This document shows positions 63,421 to 64,000 of a stretch of 64,000 bases of DNA, in pieces. This stretch comes from Paralithodes platypus. Taxonomy: Eukaryota; Arthropoda; Malacostraca; Decapoda; Lithodidae. Position 1 is the first letter of the stretch. Each line of letters opens with the position of its first letter. The stretch is taken from positions 31,462,762 through 31,526,761 of the forward strand of contig CM064485.1 in NCBI GenBank assembly GCA_032716605.1, written 5' to 3'. The notes below the pieces were generated by a model. That model searched no databases and was not told the origin of the DNA. It saw nothing but the letters and a program-made list of their open reading frames with translations. A program made the translations under genes and the position numbers.

Positions 63421-63529
63421 CAAAAGTGCCTTTAATGTACCTAGCAGCGCGAAATTGAATGTGAGTTCCTGTGCCTGGGGTAACACTCCTTTTGGGGAAT
63501 GATGTAGCAGGTGAGAAGGTCCGACCCGA

Positions 63530-64000
63530 CCCCATTTTGTCACTTTCCCCTGGCTCATCTTGACCCTAACGATGCCCATGAAACTCCTCCAAATTGTCCT
63601 AGTGGCCTGGTAGAGCTACAGAGAGATGATCGTGAATGCAAGGAGTTAGCTGCCAGGTCCGTGAGTGAAGAGGTATGTGAGTATTGTGGCGAAGATGGAG
63701 ACCGCCACACAGACCAATCGATGACGGGGCTTGGGACGTCCATCAAGTAGTAGTCCCCAAACCTTGTCGTAAAGATATCATGGGAATGGCACGCAGGACA
63801 CCTAGGTGTGAGAAAAACTCTAGACCGAATCAGATCCCACTTTTACTGGCCAGGAATGCGTGCAGATGTAGTGGAACATCCTCTGGTGCCCTTGCCCGTT
63901 TTCGAGAATCCTTTTACTCGGGTGGTAGTGGATATTGTAGGCCCATTGCCTAAGACTTCCCAAGGTAACATTTATTTATTAACTATCATGACATGGCAAC
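63530..64000 (+). pseudogene. Ty3/gypsy-type retrotransposon integrase fragment, degraded, runs off the window
   Basis: Codons for DDGAWDVHQVVVP at about 63720 are followed, after a frameshift, by an integrase zinc-binding segment (HAGHLGVRKTL, then SHFYWPGM) at about 63793. The Cys-containing half of that domain is missing: the sequence passes straight to PLVPLPVFENPF and VVVDIVGPLPK (first core Asp) at about 63925, up to the window end. Upstream codons from 63540 (LQRDDRECKEL) look like the preceding linker in another frame. At least two frameshifts plus a deletion mean it is inactive. Confidence 0.78.

Overview
This window looks like intergenic, transposon-saturated nuclear DNA of an arthropod, most likely a decapod crustacean. 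That placement is inferred from several signs: very dense (TA)n, (GA)n and (CT)n microsatellites; many APE-type LINEs ending in A tails or short tandem repeats; TTAA-flanked MITEs; spliced PIF/Harbinger genes; and a short run of the arthropod telomere unit TTAGG. I found no convincing host gene. Almost everything that reads as protein belongs to a mobile element, and most copies are broken.

Layout. 0-3.5 kb: five truncated copies of a CR1-like LINE (family A), four of them minus-strand and three of those head to tail. 4-8 kb: microsatellites, two minisatellites and MITE remnants. 7.8-12.7 kb: an RTE-like LINE split by a TTAA-flanked MITE (M1) and by a nearly complete family B LINE. 13.5-14.4 kb: a foldback element holding a TTAGG loop and a SINE-like insert. 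15.2-16.7 kb: a second family B copy. 17.2-18.5 kb: a cluster of MITEs (M2, M3). 18.7-22.8 kb: a pyrimidine-rich minisatellite split by a nearly complete family C LINE. 23.6-24.6 kb: a TIR element. 24.9-25.8 kb: a decayed minisatellite. 26-28.4 kb: MITEs and a tRNA-like sequence.

31.16-35.36 kb: the best LINE in the window, a full-length family A (CR1-like) element with ORF1 (coiled coil plus SGNH esterase) and ORF2 (endonuclease plus reverse transcriptase). It sits in the hammerhead-like core of a Penelope-like fragment. 36.6-40.3 kb: a minus-strand family B copy interrupted by a family A copy, which creates one 809-codon frame joining parts of two reverse transcriptases. 40.3-48.0 kb: a plus-strand family B copy with a 5' UTR, split by an RTE-like insertion and by a 2.9-kb Harbinger-type element (H) that itself holds MITEs and a family C fragment.

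49.2-60.7 kb: a nested PIF/Harbinger complex bounded by perfect 25-bp inverted repeats. It holds an intact 443-aa DDE transposase, two inverted copies of the partner MADF/Myb-like gene forming a palindrome of about 4.5 kb, and the broken transposase of a second Harbinger, itself split by a TTAA-flanked MITE. 61.1-63.3 kb: a repeat block dense in AGGTCA motifs. 63.5-64 kb: a degraded Ty3/gypsy integrase fragment that runs off the end of the window.

The genes do not form a pathway. The coherent unit is the Harbinger pair: in known Harbinger elements the DDE nuclease and the Myb-like protein act together on element ends, and each Harbinger-type element here carries its own dense short CpG-containing motif at its ends. 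Repeat names A, B, C, M1-M3, F, F', G and H are local labels. Clade calls rest on motifs I can read, not on database searches.
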